Assembly: GCA_045039925.1 (NCBI GenBank)
Contig: CP108400.1
Location: 7,378,001-7,442,000 of the forward strand
From: Yinghuangia sp045039925
Lineage (GTDB): Bacteria; Actinomycetota; Actinomycetes; Streptomycetales; Streptomycetaceae
Direction: 5' to 3'
DNA length: 64,000 nt
The notes beneath the pieces were generated by a model, which had not been told where the DNA came from, searched no databases, and was given only the letters and a program-made list of their open reading frames with translations. The number at the start of each line of letters is the position of its first letter. Within the stretch, counting starts at the first letter, position 1. The position numbers were made by a program, and so were the translations under genes. Below, in pieces: positions 39,125 through 48,005 of this stretch.

Positions 39125-39799
39125 ATGACACGGGTGCTCGTCGTGGACGACGAGCCGCAGATCGTCCGCGCGCTGGCCATCAACCTCAAGGCCCGCGGCT
39201 ACGAGGTCGACACCGCCGCGAACGGCACGCAGGCGCTCGCCGCCGCCGCGGACCACCACCCCGACGTGGTCCTCCTCGACCTCGGCCTGCCCGACCTGGA
39301 CGGCGTCGAAGTGATCCGCGGGCTGCGCGGCTGGACCAAGGTGCCGATCATCGTGCTCAGCGCGCGGCAGGCGTCCAACGAGAAGGTCGCGGCCCTGGAC
39401 GCGGGCGCCGACGACTACGTCACCAAGCCCTTCGGCATGGACGAACTGCTGGCCAGGCTGCGTGCCGCGGTCCGCCGCGCCACCCCCGAGGACGAGGCGC
39501 CGGTGGTGGTCACCGAGGCGTTCACCATCGACCTCGCCGCCAAGAAGGCGCACCGCGACGGGGCCGACGTACGCCTGACCCCGACCGAGTGGCACCTGCT
39601 GGAGGTCCTGGTCCGGCACGCGGGCCGCCTGGTCAGCCAGAAGGCGCTGCTCCAGGAGGTCTGGGGGCCGCAGTACGGCACCGAGACCAACTATCTGCGG
39701 GTCTACATGGCCCAGCTCCGCCGCAAGCTGGAGGCGGATCCGTCGCATCCCAAGCACCTGCTGACCGAGCCCGGCATGGGGTACCGCTTCGAGCCGTGA
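39125..39799 (+). CDS. kdpE: Response regulator KdpE
   Basis: 224 aa OmpR-type regulator. The receiver has DDE, the phospho-Asp in VVLLDLGLPDLDG, VLSARQ and TKPFGMDELLARLRA. The winged-helix domain carries LTPTEWHLLEVLVRHAG and TNYLRVYMAQLRRKLE, the KdpE-type ending, with GMGYRFEP at the C-terminus. It activates kdpFABC. GGAGG precedes the ATG. A 262-bp gap separates it from kdpD. Confidence 0.95.
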   Translation: MTRVLVVDDEPQIVRALAINLKARGYEVDTAANGTQALAAAADHHPDVVLLDLGLPDLDGVEVIRGLRGWTKVPIIVLSARQASNEKVAALDAGADDYVTKPFGMDELLARLRAAVRRATPEDEAPVVVTEAFTIDLAAKKAHRDGADVRLTPTEWHLLEVLVRHAGRLVSQKALLQEVWGPQYGTETNYLRVYMAQLRRKLEADPSHPKHLLTEPGMGYRFEP

Positions 39800-39850
39800 C
39801 GGGCCGCCGCCGGATCCCGGGTCACGTGTCGACCAGGTACCTTTGCGTTC

Positions 39851-40249
39851 ATGAGTGGTGCCACCGGAGTCGAACGCGAGCCGGGCCGTTTCCGCCGGAT
39901 GTTCAACCGGCTGACCTCGACCCACGAGGAGCTCGAGGCCGAGGAGCTGCAGCAGGACTGCAGCCGGCTGGGCTGCACGGCCATCGGGTCGGTGGTCGAG
40001 CGCGACCTCGTCACCGTCGGCGGGACCCTGCGCACGGTCACCTTCCGGCCGCGGGCCGGCGTGCCCGCGCTGGAGGCGGAGCTGTACGACGGGTCGGGCG
40101 CCCTCTCGGTCGTCTGGCTGGGCCGGCGCAGGATCGCCGGGATAGAGCCCGGCCGCCAACTGGTCGCCCGGGGCCGTCTCACCACGGCCCAGGGGCGCTA
40201 CGTCCTGTTCAATCCGAAATACGAGCTGCGTCCGGTGGGCAATGGGTGA
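39851..40249 (+). CDS. OB-fold nucleic-acid-binding domain protein
   Basis: 132 aa. After a 25-residue N-terminal helix (LTSTHEELEAEELQQDC) it forms one OB-fold (about 38-128): CTAIGSVVERDLVTVGGTLRTV, then ELYDGSGALSVVWLGRRRIAGI and GRLTTAQGRYVLFNPKYEL. It is similar to the tRNA/ssDNA-binding anti-codon type. Function is unknown, but it is invariably beside DUF3159. A TACCTT -10-like element ends 7 nt before the ATG, so the transcript may be leaderless. It overlaps the next gene by 8 bp. Confidence 0.88.
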   Translation: MSGATGVEREPGRFRRMFNRLTSTHEELEAEELQQDCSRLGCTAIGSVVERDLVTVGGTLRTVTFRPRAGVPALEAELYDGSGALSVVWLGRRRIAGIEPGRQLVARGRLTTAQGRYVLFNPKYELRPVGNG

Positions 40250-41126
40250 CCAAGATCTGCGAACCGGTGACGGCTGGGGTGGGACGGGGGAACACCGACC
40301 GGTGACCGCGGAGGCCGAGCTCCCGCATCCGGCGGGCGAGGCCGCGGCCCCGGGGGCGGGCGACCGGACGGCGACCGGGCAGGGCGCCGTCGACCGGGCC
40401 GCCGTCGAGGAGAAGGCGTCGGACCGGGCGGACGACGCGACCGAGGTCGCGGAGGGCGCGGCGGACGGCACCCCGGACAGCGCGATGTCGCTCGTGGCGG
40501 CCTTCGGCGGCGTGCGCGGCATGATCGACATGACCGTCCCCGGACTGGTCTTCGTCGTCGTCTTCACGATCACGCGGGCGACCACGACGTCGGCGTACGC
40601 CGCGGTCGCCGTCGCCGCGGTCCTGGCCGGCATCCGCCTGCTGCGCCGCGAGACGCTGATGCACGCGCTCGGCGGCTTCCTCGGCGTGGCGATCGCCGCC
40701 TTCGTGGCCGTCAAGTCGGGCAAGGCGGAGAACTTCTACCTGCTGGGCGTGCTGCTGTCCGGCGGCTACGCGCTCGCGTACACGGTCTCGATCCTGGTGC
40801 GCTGGCCGCTGATCGGTGTCGTGCTCGGGCCGATCCTGGGCGAGAACTTCACGTGGCGGAAGAACCCGGCGCGGGCCGCCGCGTACACGAAGGCGACCTG
40901 GGTGTGGGTCGCGTTGTTCGTGCTGCGCATCGTCGTGCAGGTGCCGCTGTACCTGGCCGACAAGGTGACTTGGCTCGGTGCCGCCAAGGTGGCGCTCGGC
41001 GTACCCCCGTGGCTGGTGGCGATCTACCTGACGTGGCTCATCATGTCGAAGGCGCCGCCGCCGGTGAAGGTGACCTACGACGACGACCGGCCATCGGCCA
41101 AAGGTTCGGAGTCGACCTCCCGCTGA
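40242..41126 (+). CDS. DUF3159 family membrane protein
   Basis: 294 aa. A disordered Ala/Glu/Asp-rich N-terminus (about 1-80) is followed by six or so membrane helices (about 95-275) with the family motifs FGGVRGMIDMTVPGLVF, KSGKAENFYLLG and GENFTWRKNPARAAAYTKAT. Function is unknown. It is coupled to the OB-fold gene by an 8-bp overlap. The conserved position near RCK and K+ transporter genes may indicate a role in ion homeostasis (inference). Confidence 0.92.
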   Translation: MGDQDLRTGDGWGGTGEHRPVTAEAELPHPAGEAAAPGAGDRTATGQGAVDRAAVEEKASDRADDATEVAEGAADGTPDSAMSLVAAFGGVRGMIDMTVPGLVFVVVFTITRATTTSAYAAVAVAAVLAGIRLLRRETLMHALGGFLGVAIAAFVAVKSGKAENFYLLGVLLSGGYALAYTVSILVRWPLIGVVLGPILGENFTWRKNPARAAAYTKATWVWVALFVLRIVVQVPLYLADKVTWLGAAKVALGVPPWLVAIYLTWLIMSKAPPPVKVTYDDDRPSAKGSESTSR

Positions 41127-41140
41127 TCAACGGACAGCAC

Positions 41141-41170
41141 TGAACGGCCGCTTGCGAAAGCGGCCGTTCA
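41141..41170. terminator. Terminator after DUF3159
   Basis: TGAACGGCCGCTT and AAGCGGCCGTTCA, a perfect 13-bp stem with a GCGA tetraloop, 15 bp after the DUF3159 stop. Confidence 0.8.
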
Positions 41171-41271
41171 TGTTGTGTACCGGCAGGTCAATTTCCTGAC
41201 TATTTCCCCGTTCGGCCGTATCCCGGCAACTAGCGTCCTTGTTATGCCTCGTGTGAAAGGAGGCGGGGACG

Positions 41272-42645
41272 GTGGCCGGAAACGGTGACCTTCGCGCACT
41301 GGTCGAAGAGGCCGGTCTGACGAGGCGTGAAATCGCCCGTTGGGTGAACGTGGTGGCCGAGCGCCGGGGGCAACACCTGGGGTGCACCCATACCTCGGTG
41401 GCCCGTTGGCTCGACGGTGCCCAACCGCGTTGGCCCATTCCCGAACTGCTGGCCGAGATCCTCGGCCGCAGGCTGGGATACGAACTTACGGTCAGCGACC
41501 TGGGCTTGCGGGACCGGCGCCCACCTGCCGCCGACCCTTTCGACGGGTTGAGTGTCGCTCGCACGGTGTCCGATATCCGCCGGGCCGTGGTCGAGCTGAC
41601 GGGGAGAGACATGAACCGCCGCAATTTCCTGCTCGGCTCGACGTTCGGGGCCGCGGCCTTCTCGAGCCCGGCCCTGTTCTGGTCGACGGCGACCGGGGCG
41701 GAACCCGAACCGATGGAGCACGGCGGCAGCAGCCGGGTGCGCGAGGCGGACGTCGAGCGCATCCGCCAGACCGTCGTCATGTTCCGCAAGCTCGACCGCG
41801 CCCAGGGCGGCGGCGACCTGCGCGACACCGTGGTCAACCACCTCAACGGCGTCGCCCGGACCAAACTGCCCGGCTCGTACGGCGACGACGTCGGCCGCGG
41901 CCTCTTCCGCGCGGTGGCGGAACTGACCGAGCTGGTCGGCTGGTTGTCGTTCGACTCGGGGCGGCACGCGCTCGCGCAGCGGTACCACATCCAGGCGCTG
42001 CGGCTCGCGCAGGCGGCCGACGACCGGGCGTACGGCGCCTACGTCATGGCCAACATGGCCTGCCAGGCGGTGTACCTCGGGCACGGCTGGGAGGCCGTGC
42101 AACTCGCGCGGGCCGCCCAGCAGGGCGCGCGCGGCTCGCTGACGCACCGGGGCCACGCGCTGGTGCTGGCGATGGAGGCGCGCGGCCACGCGGCGCTCAG
42201 CGACGAGCGCGCGTGCGTCGAGGCGCTGACCGCCGCCGAGCGCAGCCTCGACGCCGCGGACGGCGACGACGACCCCGCGTGGTGCCAGTACTTCGACAAG
42301 GCCGAGCTGATCCACGAGTTCGCGCACTGCCACCGCGACCTGCGACTGCCGCGCGCGACCCAGGAGTTCGCGAACGAAGCCATAGGGCTGCGGACGGACG
42401 GCTACACGCGGCGCTGCGCGCAGGACACCACGTTCATGGCGGCGGCGCACCTGGAGGAGGGCGAACTCGACCAGGCGTGTGCCAAGGCGTCCGAGGCGCT
42501 GGACATCGCGAGCCGGCTCAACTCGTCGCAGTGCAACGACTTCCTGCGCGAGTTCCGCACCCGGCTGAACCCGCACGAGCGCGAGCCGGTGGTCCGCGAG
42601 TTCAGCGAGCGCGCCGAGGAGTTGTACGCCGGGATGGCCGTGTGA
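41272..42645 (+). CDS. NsdA-like regulator (HTH plus TPR)
   Basis: 457 aa. The N-terminal helix-turn-helix region (about 1-80, LVEEAGLTRREIARWVN and HTSVARWLDGAQPR) is followed by helical repeats (about 200-450) of TPR type, such as YHIQALRLAQAADDRAYGAY. This layout matches the NsdA family of Streptomyces developmental and antibiotic regulators. An internal MNRRNFLLGSTFGAAAF (about 113-129) looks like a twin-arginine motif but is not at the N-terminus. The ribosome-binding site AAAGGAGG is perfect. Partners are not known. Confidence 0.8.
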   Translation: MAGNGDLRALVEEAGLTRREIARWVNVVAERRGQHLGCTHTSVARWLDGAQPRWPIPELLAEILGRRLGYELTVSDLGLRDRRPPAADPFDGLSVARTVSDIRRAVVELTGRDMNRRNFLLGSTFGAAAFSSPALFWSTATGAEPEPMEHGGSSRVREADVERIRQTVVMFRKLDRAQGGGDLRDTVVNHLNGVARTKLPGSYGDDVGRGLFRAVAELTELVGWLSFDSGRHALAQRYHIQALRLAQAADDRAYGAYVMANMACQAVYLGHGWEAVQLARAAQQGARGSLTHRGHALVLAMEARGHAALSDERACVEALTAAERSLDAADGDDDPAWCQYFDKAELIHEFAHCHRDLRLPRATQEFANEAIGLRTDGYTRRCAQDTTFMAAAHLEEGELDQACAKASEALDIASRLNSSQCNDFLREFRTRLNPHEREPVVREFSERAEELYAGMAV

Positions 42646-42660
42646 GGCATGCCGGGCGCG

Positions 42661-43320
42661 TCAGCGCGACGACAGCAGGTCCTCCAACTCCTCCTCGCGG
42701 TCCGGCGCGGCCACGAACAGCAGTTCGTCGCCCGCCTCCAGCGAGTCGTCCTTGCTCGGCACCAGCACGCGGCCCTCGCGGATGATCGTCACCAGCGCGG
42801 TGTCCACCGGCCACGCGACGTCGCCGACGCGCGTGCCGACCAGCGGGGTGTCCTCCGGCAGGGTCAGCTCGACGAGGTTCGCGTCGCCCTGGCTGAAGCG
42901 CATGAGGCGCACCAGGTCGCCGACGCTGACCGCCTCCTCGACGAGGGCGGACATCAGGCGCGGCGTGGACACCGCGACGTCCACGCCCCAGGCCTCGTTG
43001 AACAGCCACTCGTTCTTCGGGTTGTTGACGCGCGCGACCACGCGCGGCACGCCGTACTCCGTCTTGGCGAGCAGCGACACGACGAGGTTGACCTTGTCGT
43101 CGCCGGTCGCCGCGATGACCACGTTGCAGCGCTGCAGCGCGGCCTCGTCCAGCGACGAGATCTCGCACGCGTCGGCCAGCAGCCACTCCGCCTGCGGGAC
43201 CGACTCGACCTTGATGGCCTCGGGGGTCTTGTCGATGAGCAGGACCTCGTGGCCGTTCTCCAGGAGCTCGCCTGCGATGGAACGGCCGACCGCGCCCGCA
43301 CCGGCGATCGCGACGCGCAT
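42661..43320 (-). CDS. TrkA-type RCK protein (K+ channel/transporter regulator), second of pair
   Basis: 219 aa. RCK_N Rossmann domain (1-125) with GAGAVGRSIAG and ATGDDKVNLV, then an RCK_C domain (about 135-215, VELTLPEDTPLVGTRVGDV). It binds NAD(H) or ATP and gates a K+ transporter. The start ATG at 43320 shares one base with the stop of the upstream RCK gene (TGATG). From memory, the pair corresponds to mycobacterial CeoC and CeoB. Confidence 0.9.
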   Translation of the reverse strand: MRVAIAGAGAVGRSIAGELLENGHEVLLIDKTPEAIKVESVPQAEWLLADACEISSLDEAALQRCNVVIAATGDDKVNLVVSLLAKTEYGVPRVVARVNNPKNEWLFNEAWGVDVAVSTPRLMSALVEEAVSVGDLVRLMRFSQGDANLVELTLPEDTPLVGTRVGDVAWPVDTALVTIIREGRVLVPSKDDSLEAGDELLFVAAPDREEELEDLLSSR

Positions 43321-43982
43321 CAGTTGGCCTCCGGGGCCTTCTCGAAGGCCGCCTCGACGGCGGCCACATCGGCCTGCTGCATGATCACGTGCACCAGGTC
43401 GCCCTCTTGGAGGACGGTGTCGGGGCCGGGCAGGATGCCTTCGCCCAACCGGGTGAGGAACGCGATGCGCGCACCGGACGTCTGTTCGAGACCGGACACC
43501 CGGTGCCCCACCCACTGCGGATTGACGTGCACCTCGGCGAGCTGCACACCGCCGCTCGGGTCCCGCCACAGCGGCTCGGCGCCGCTCGGCAGCAGGCGCC
43601 GCAGCATCTGGTCGGCGGTCCAGCGCACGGTGGCCACGGTCGGGATGCCGAGCCGCTGGTACACCTCCGCGCGCCGGGGGTCGTAGATGCGGGCGACGAC
43701 GTTCTCGACGCCGAATGTCTCGCGGGCCACGCGCGCGGCGATGATGTTCGAGTTGTCGCCGCTGCTGACCGCGGCGAACGCACCCGCCTCTTCGATACCG
43801 GCGGCGCGCAGCGTGTCCTGGTCGAAGCCGACGCCGGTGACGCGGCGGCCGGAGAAGTGGGAGCCGAGCCGGCGGAACGACGTCGCGTCCCGGTCGATGA
43901 CGGCGATCGAATGTCCCAGTTCCTCAAGGGTCTGCGCGAGCGTGGATCCCACGCGCCCGCAACCCATGATGACGATGTGCAC
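43320..43982 (-). CDS. TrkA-type RCK protein, first of pair
   Basis: 220 aa. RCK_N domain begins MHIVIMGCGRVGSTLAQTLE (GxGxxG), with AAVSSGDNSNIIAARVARE, followed by an RCK_C domain (about 140-210). It is divergently transcribed from the KimA-like transporter gene, the most likely partner. With the second RCK protein it could form a hetero-octameric gating ring. The ATG at 43982 is used. Confidence 0.9.
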   Translation of the reverse strand: MHIVIMGCGRVGSTLAQTLEELGHSIAVIDRDATSFRRLGSHFSGRRVTGVGFDQDTLRAAGIEEAGAFAAVSSGDNSNIIAARVARETFGVENVVARIYDPRRAEVYQRLGIPTVATVRWTADQMLRRLLPSGAEPLWRDPSGGVQLAEVHVNPQWVGHRVSGLEQTSGARIAFLTRLGEGILPGPDTVLQEGDLVHVIMQQADVAAVEAAFEKAPEAN

Positions 43983-44029
43983 GGCCGTCCTTCCGGCGTT
44001 TGTCGCTCGTGTCCGCGTTGGTGGCTGCT

Positions 44030-44070
44030 GAGGTGCAATGCACCTCTACGGCCTGTCACCAGGGTGACAG
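44030..44070. promoter_or_regulatory. Two adjacent palindromes between RCK and KimA-like genes
   Basis: GAGGTGCA-A-TGCACCTC (44030-44046) and CTGTCACC-AG-GGTGACAG (44053-44070), both perfect and 6 bp apart. They lie in the 203-bp divergent promoter region and could be binding sites for one or two repressors controlling K+ uptake genes. Confidence 0.55.
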
Positions 44071-44185
44071 ACGTTTTGGCGACGTTACACGCGGGAGGCG
44101 GGGAGAACCCGCCAGGCGTACGGAATGATCCTGATCACGGCGGGCCCCGGCACGCGGGCAACCCGCGCAGCGTACGATCGCCCGC

Positions 44186-46312
44186 GTGTCAAGACTCGGC
44201 GGACTCTCCAAACGCATTCTCGTCGGCAGAGCGATCCGCAGCGACAAGCTCCACGAGACCCTGCTGCCGAAGCGCATCGCTCTCCCTGTCTTCGCATCCG
44301 ACGCCCTGTCGTCGGTGGCGTATGCGCCCGACGAGATCCTGCTCACGCTCTCCATGGCGGGCCTGGCGGCGTACCACTTCAGCTGGCAGGTAGGCCTCGC
44401 CGTCGTCGTGGTGATGCTGACGGTGGTCGCGTCGTACCGCCAGAACGTGCACGCGTACCCGAGCGGCGGCGGCGACTACGAGGTGGCGACCGTCAACCTC
44501 GGCCCGAACGCGGGCCTGACGGTCGGCAGCGCGCTCCTCGTCGACTACGTCCTGACCGTCGCCGTGTCGATCTCCTCCGGCGTCGCGAACATCTCGTCGG
44601 CCATCCCGGCCATAGGCGAGCACAAGGTGCTGTACGCCGTGCTGCTCGTGCTCCTGCTCATGGCCATGAACCTGCGGGGGGTGCGCGAGTCGGGGTCGGC
44701 GTTCGCGGTCCCGACGTACCTGTTCATGTTCGCGATCATCGGCATGACCCTCTTCGGATTCGTCCGGTACTTCTTCACCGACGCCGACATGCAGGCCGAG
44801 AGCGCGGGCTTCGGGATCACCGAGGAGGACTCCTTCACCGGGATCGCCCTGGTCTTCCTGCTGCTGCGCACGTTCTCGTCCGGCTGCGCGGCGCTGACCG
44901 GTGTCGAGGCCATCAGCAACGGCGTGCCCGCCTTCCGCAAGCCCAAGAGCAAGAACGCCGCCTCGACGCTGCTGCTGATGGGCACCATCGCGGTCACCAT
45001 GCTCATGGGCATGCTGGCGCTCGCGAGCATCACCAAGGTGCACTTCGCCGAGGACCCGGAGCACCAGATCACCGGGGCGCCCGCGGACTACGAGCAGAAG
45101 ACGGTCGTCGCGCAGGTCGCCGACGCGGTCTTCGGCGGGACGTTCGCCCACCCGATGTTCTACCTGGTGCTCGCCGTGACCGGGCTGATCCTGGTGCTCG
45201 CGGCGAACACCGCGTTCAACGGCTTCCCGGTGCTCGGCTCGATCCTCGCGCAGGACCGCTACCTGCCGCGCCAACTGCACACGCGTGGCGACCGCCTCGC
45301 CTTCAGCAACGGCATCATCATGCTGGCCGGTGCCGCGATCGTGCTGATCGTGGCCTTCAAGGCCGAGCCGACCAAGCTCATCCAGCTCTACGTGGTGGGC
45401 GTGTTCGTGTCGTTCACGATGAGCCAGGCCGGCATGCTCCGGCACTGGACGCGGCACCTGAAGACCGAGGAAGACCCGGCCGCGCGGCGGCACATGGTCC
45501 GCAGCCGCCTCATCAACGCGTTCGGCCTGTGCATGACGGGCGCGGTGCTGATCATCGTGCTGCTCACCAAGTTCCTGCAGGGCGCCTGGATCGCCATCCT
45601 CGCGATGGTCGTGCTGTTCGTGATGATGAGGGGCATCCGGCGCCACTACGACCGGGTGTCGGCGGAGCTGGTCGCGGACCCCGACGAGGACATGAAGCTG
45701 CCCTCGCGCGTGCACGGGATCGTGCTGGTGTCGAAGCTGCACAAGCCGACGCTCCGCGCGCTGGCGTACGCCCGTGCGGCCCGGCCGAGCGTGCTGGAGG
45801 CGGTCACGGTCGGCGTGGACTCCGCGGAGACGGACGCGCTGCGGGAGGAGTGGGACGAGCGCGGGATCGAGGTGCCGCTCAAGGTGCTCGACTCGCCGTA
45901 CCGCGAGATCACCCGGCCGATTATCGAGTACGTCAAGAATGTGCGCCGGTCCAGCCCGCGCGACGTGGTGACGGTGTACATCCCGGAGTACGTCGTGGGC
46001 CACTGGTGGGAGCACATTCTGCACAACCAGAGCGCGCTGCGGCTGAAGGGGCGCCTTCTGTTCACTCCGGGCGTCGTCGTCGCGTCGGTGCCGTGGCAGC
46101 TGGTGTCGTCGGACCGGGTCAAGGACGCCAAGGGCTACAACGCGCCGGGCGCGGTGCGCCGCGGCGAGCCGGCCCCCAAGGCCAAGCGCGGGGCAGGGAG
46201 CGGAAGCGGGAGCGGGGCTGCGGGCGGGTCGGGGAGCGGGGGCGGCGGCGGAGCCGCGAGCGGGAGCGGAAGTGGAGCCGGGAGCGCGACCCCGGACACG
46301 CGGAAGCCCTGA
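44186..46312 (+). CDS. APC-superfamily permease, KimA-like K+ transporter
   Basis: 708 aa, twelve membrane helices plus a cytoplasmic C-terminal domain. Segments match Bacillus KimA as I recall it: YRQNVHAYPSGGGDYEVA, FSSGCAALTGVEAISNGVPA, LAANTAFNGFPVLG, and the end region HNQSALRLKGRLLFTPGVVV. KimA is a high-affinity K+/H+ symporter controlled by c-di-AMP. Neighbouring RCK genes support a K+ role. The last 40 residues are Gly/Ser repeats. The GTG at 44186 is used. A generic amino-acid permease is the alternative. Confidence 0.82.
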   Translation: MSRLGGLSKRILVGRAIRSDKLHETLLPKRIALPVFASDALSSVAYAPDEILLTLSMAGLAAYHFSWQVGLAVVVVMLTVVASYRQNVHAYPSGGGDYEVATVNLGPNAGLTVGSALLVDYVLTVAVSISSGVANISSAIPAIGEHKVLYAVLLVLLLMAMNLRGVRESGSAFAVPTYLFMFAIIGMTLFGFVRYFFTDADMQAESAGFGITEEDSFTGIALVFLLLRTFSSGCAALTGVEAISNGVPAFRKPKSKNAASTLLLMGTIAVTMLMGMLALASITKVHFAEDPEHQITGAPADYEQKTVVAQVADAVFGGTFAHPMFYLVLAVTGLILVLAANTAFNGFPVLGSILAQDRYLPRQLHTRGDRLAFSNGIIMLAGAAIVLIVAFKAEPTKLIQLYVVGVFVSFTMSQAGMLRHWTRHLKTEEDPAARRHMVRSRLINAFGLCMTGAVLIIVLLTKFLQGAWIAILAMVVLFVMMRGIRRHYDRVSAELVADPDEDMKLPSRVHGIVLVSKLHKPTLRALAYARAARPSVLEAVTVGVDSAETDALREEWDERGIEVPLKVLDSPYREITRPIIEYVKNVRRSSPRDVVTVYIPEYVVGHWWEHILHNQSALRLKGRLLFTPGVVVASVPWQLVSSDRVKDAKGYNAPGAVRRGEPAPKAKRGAGSGSGSGAAGGSGSGGGGGAASGSGSGAGSATPDTRKP

Positions 46313-46498
46313 GCCCGGGGCCGGACACCGTAGGCTGGGGGGTCGTGCGCGGTGATCGCGTGCGGCCCCCGCCGCGTTGCCGACGGCCACGCTGTTCGGC
46401 TTCCCGGCGCTCTCGACCGTCTGTTCACTCCGCTGTCATCCTTTCCGGTTTTTTCTGTTGCCTGTGCGGCCGTCGTGCCGCCGTTTGCGAGGAGTTCC

Positions 46499-47878
46499 GT
46501 GCCCACGTCGCGATCCCTGGGATCCGCAGGATCGAAGCCCGCCGCCACCGGCGACGACGCCGCCGAGGCGGCCGAGGCGGTCGAGTCCCTGGTCGGGGTC
46601 CGGTACGAGGTGGAGATCGGCTCGGTCGCCCACGGGGGCCACTGTGTGGCCCGCCACGAGGGGCGCGTGCTGTTCGTCCGCCACGGGCTGCCGGGGGAGC
46701 GCGCCGTGGTCGAGGTCACCGACGGCACGGCCACGTCGCGGTTCCTGCGGGCGGATGTCGTCGAGGTGCTGACCGCATCGCCCCATCGGGTGAAGCCCGC
46801 GTGTCCGTACGCCGGACCGGGCCGCTGCGGCGGCTGCGACTGGCAGCACGCGACCCCGTCGGCGCAGCGCGCTCTCAAGGCCGCCGTCGTCGAGGAGCAA
46901 CTGCGCCGGCTCGCGGGCCTGGAGATGGACGTCGAGGTCGAGGCCGTCGAGGGTCCGCCTGGCCTGCCGGAGGGCCTGGGGTGGCGTACCCGCGTGCAGT
47001 TCGCGGTCGACCCGGCCACCGGCGCGGCGGGCCTGCGGCGGCACCGCTCGCACGAGGTGGAGCCGGTGGACGCCTGCGCGATCGCGGCGCCGGGCATCGA
47101 GGAGTTGGGCATCGAGCGCCGCGACTGGACCGGGGTCGCCTCGGTCGAGGCGGTCGCGGCGAGCGGTTCCCTGGACCGCGCCGTCGTGGTCACGCCCGCC
47201 GAGCACGACGGCCGCATGCCGATCGTCGAGCTGGAGCGGCCGGTGTCGGTGTTCCGCGCCGACGACAAGGGCCGGGTGAAGCGCGTGCACGGGCGCGCGG
47301 GTGTGCGCGAGGTCGCGGCGGGGCGGACCTGGCGCGTGTCGGGCAACGGCTTCTGGCAGGTGCACCCGGCCGCCGCGGACACTCTCGTCGGCGCCGTCCT
47401 GGACGGGCTGGAGCCGCGTCCGGGCGATGTGGCGCTCGACCTCTACTGCGGGGTCGGCCTGTTCGCGGGGGCCGTCGCGGAGCGGCTCGCTGACGGCGAC
47501 ACGGTCATCGGGATCGAGTCGTCCCGCGAGGCGATCGAGGACGCGCGGCACAACCTGCGCGAGACGCCGGGCGCGCGGTTCGAGGTGGGCAAGGTCGAAC
47601 GCGTCCTCACCCGGCCGGGTTTCCTGCGGCGTGCGGACATCGTCGTACTCGACCCGCCGCGTGCCGGGGCGGGCCGCGCGGTCGTGGAGCGTATTGCGCG
47701 CCTGACGCCGCGGCGCATCGCGTACGTCGCGTGCGACCCGGCCGCGCTCGCGCGCGACCTCAAGTACTTCGCGGAGCGCGGCTACCGGCTGCGCGGGCTG
47801 CGCGCATTTGATCTCTTCCCGAACACGCATCACGTGGAGTGTGTGGCGGTTCTGGAGCCCGCACCGAAGCAGCGCTGA
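46499..47878 (+). CDS. TrmA/RlmD-family RNA (uracil-5-)-methyltransferase
   Basis: 459 aa. An N-terminal TRAM domain (about 30-95) is followed by the [4Fe-4S] motif CPYAGPGRCGGCDW, a SAM-binding fold with ALDLYCGVGLFAGAVAE, DPPRAGAGRAVVE, and the catalytic Cys in VACDPAALARDLKYF. It methylates U in tRNA or rRNA at C5 through a covalent intermediate. The exact target cannot be told. The GTG at 46499 follows GAGGAG; earlier in-frame starts are less likely. A terminator follows. Confidence 0.9.
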   Translation: MPTSRSLGSAGSKPAATGDDAAEAAEAVESLVGVRYEVEIGSVAHGGHCVARHEGRVLFVRHGLPGERAVVEVTDGTATSRFLRADVVEVLTASPHRVKPACPYAGPGRCGGCDWQHATPSAQRALKAAVVEEQLRRLAGLEMDVEVEAVEGPPGLPEGLGWRTRVQFAVDPATGAAGLRRHRSHEVEPVDACAIAAPGIEELGIERRDWTGVASVEAVAASGSLDRAVVVTPAEHDGRMPIVELERPVSVFRADDKGRVKRVHGRAGVREVAAGRTWRVSGNGFWQVHPAAADTLVGAVLDGLEPRPGDVALDLYCGVGLFAGAVAERLADGDTVIGIESSREAIEDARHNLRETPGARFEVGKVERVLTRPGFLRRADIVVLDPPRAGAGRAVVERIARLTPRRIAYVACDPAALARDLKYFAERGYRLRGLRAFDLFPNTHHVECVAVLEPAPKQR

Positions 47879-47897
47879 CTTTGCGGGGCACTTCGCG

Positions 47898-47937
47898 GCC
47901 CCGCGGCCCCGCCGCTTGCCGGACGGGGCCGCGGGGC
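47898..47937. terminator. Terminator after the RNA methyltransferase
   Basis: GCCCCGCGGCCCCG and CGGGGCCGCGGGGC, a perfect 14-bp stem with a 12-nt loop, between the convergent methyltransferase and TetR genes. Confidence 0.75.
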
Positions 47938-48005
47938 GGAGGCGTGTGCCGCGCCAATCCGATGCCCGGGTGTCGAGGACGCGTCGCCCGCGTGCGCTTT
48001 CGGGC

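Noticed and set aside
44071..44185. Possible ydaO (c-di-AMP) riboswitch upstream of the KimA-like gene
   Set aside because: A GGCGGG-GAGAA-CCCGCC hairpin is present, but the conserved helices and internal motifs of ydaO could not be traced and the space is too short.
46197..46290. Simple-sequence Gly/Ser repeat at the end of the KimA-like gene as a mobile or CRISPR-like repeat
   Set aside because: Repeats are short, irregular, in frame and encode a low-complexity C-terminal tail; no spacers.
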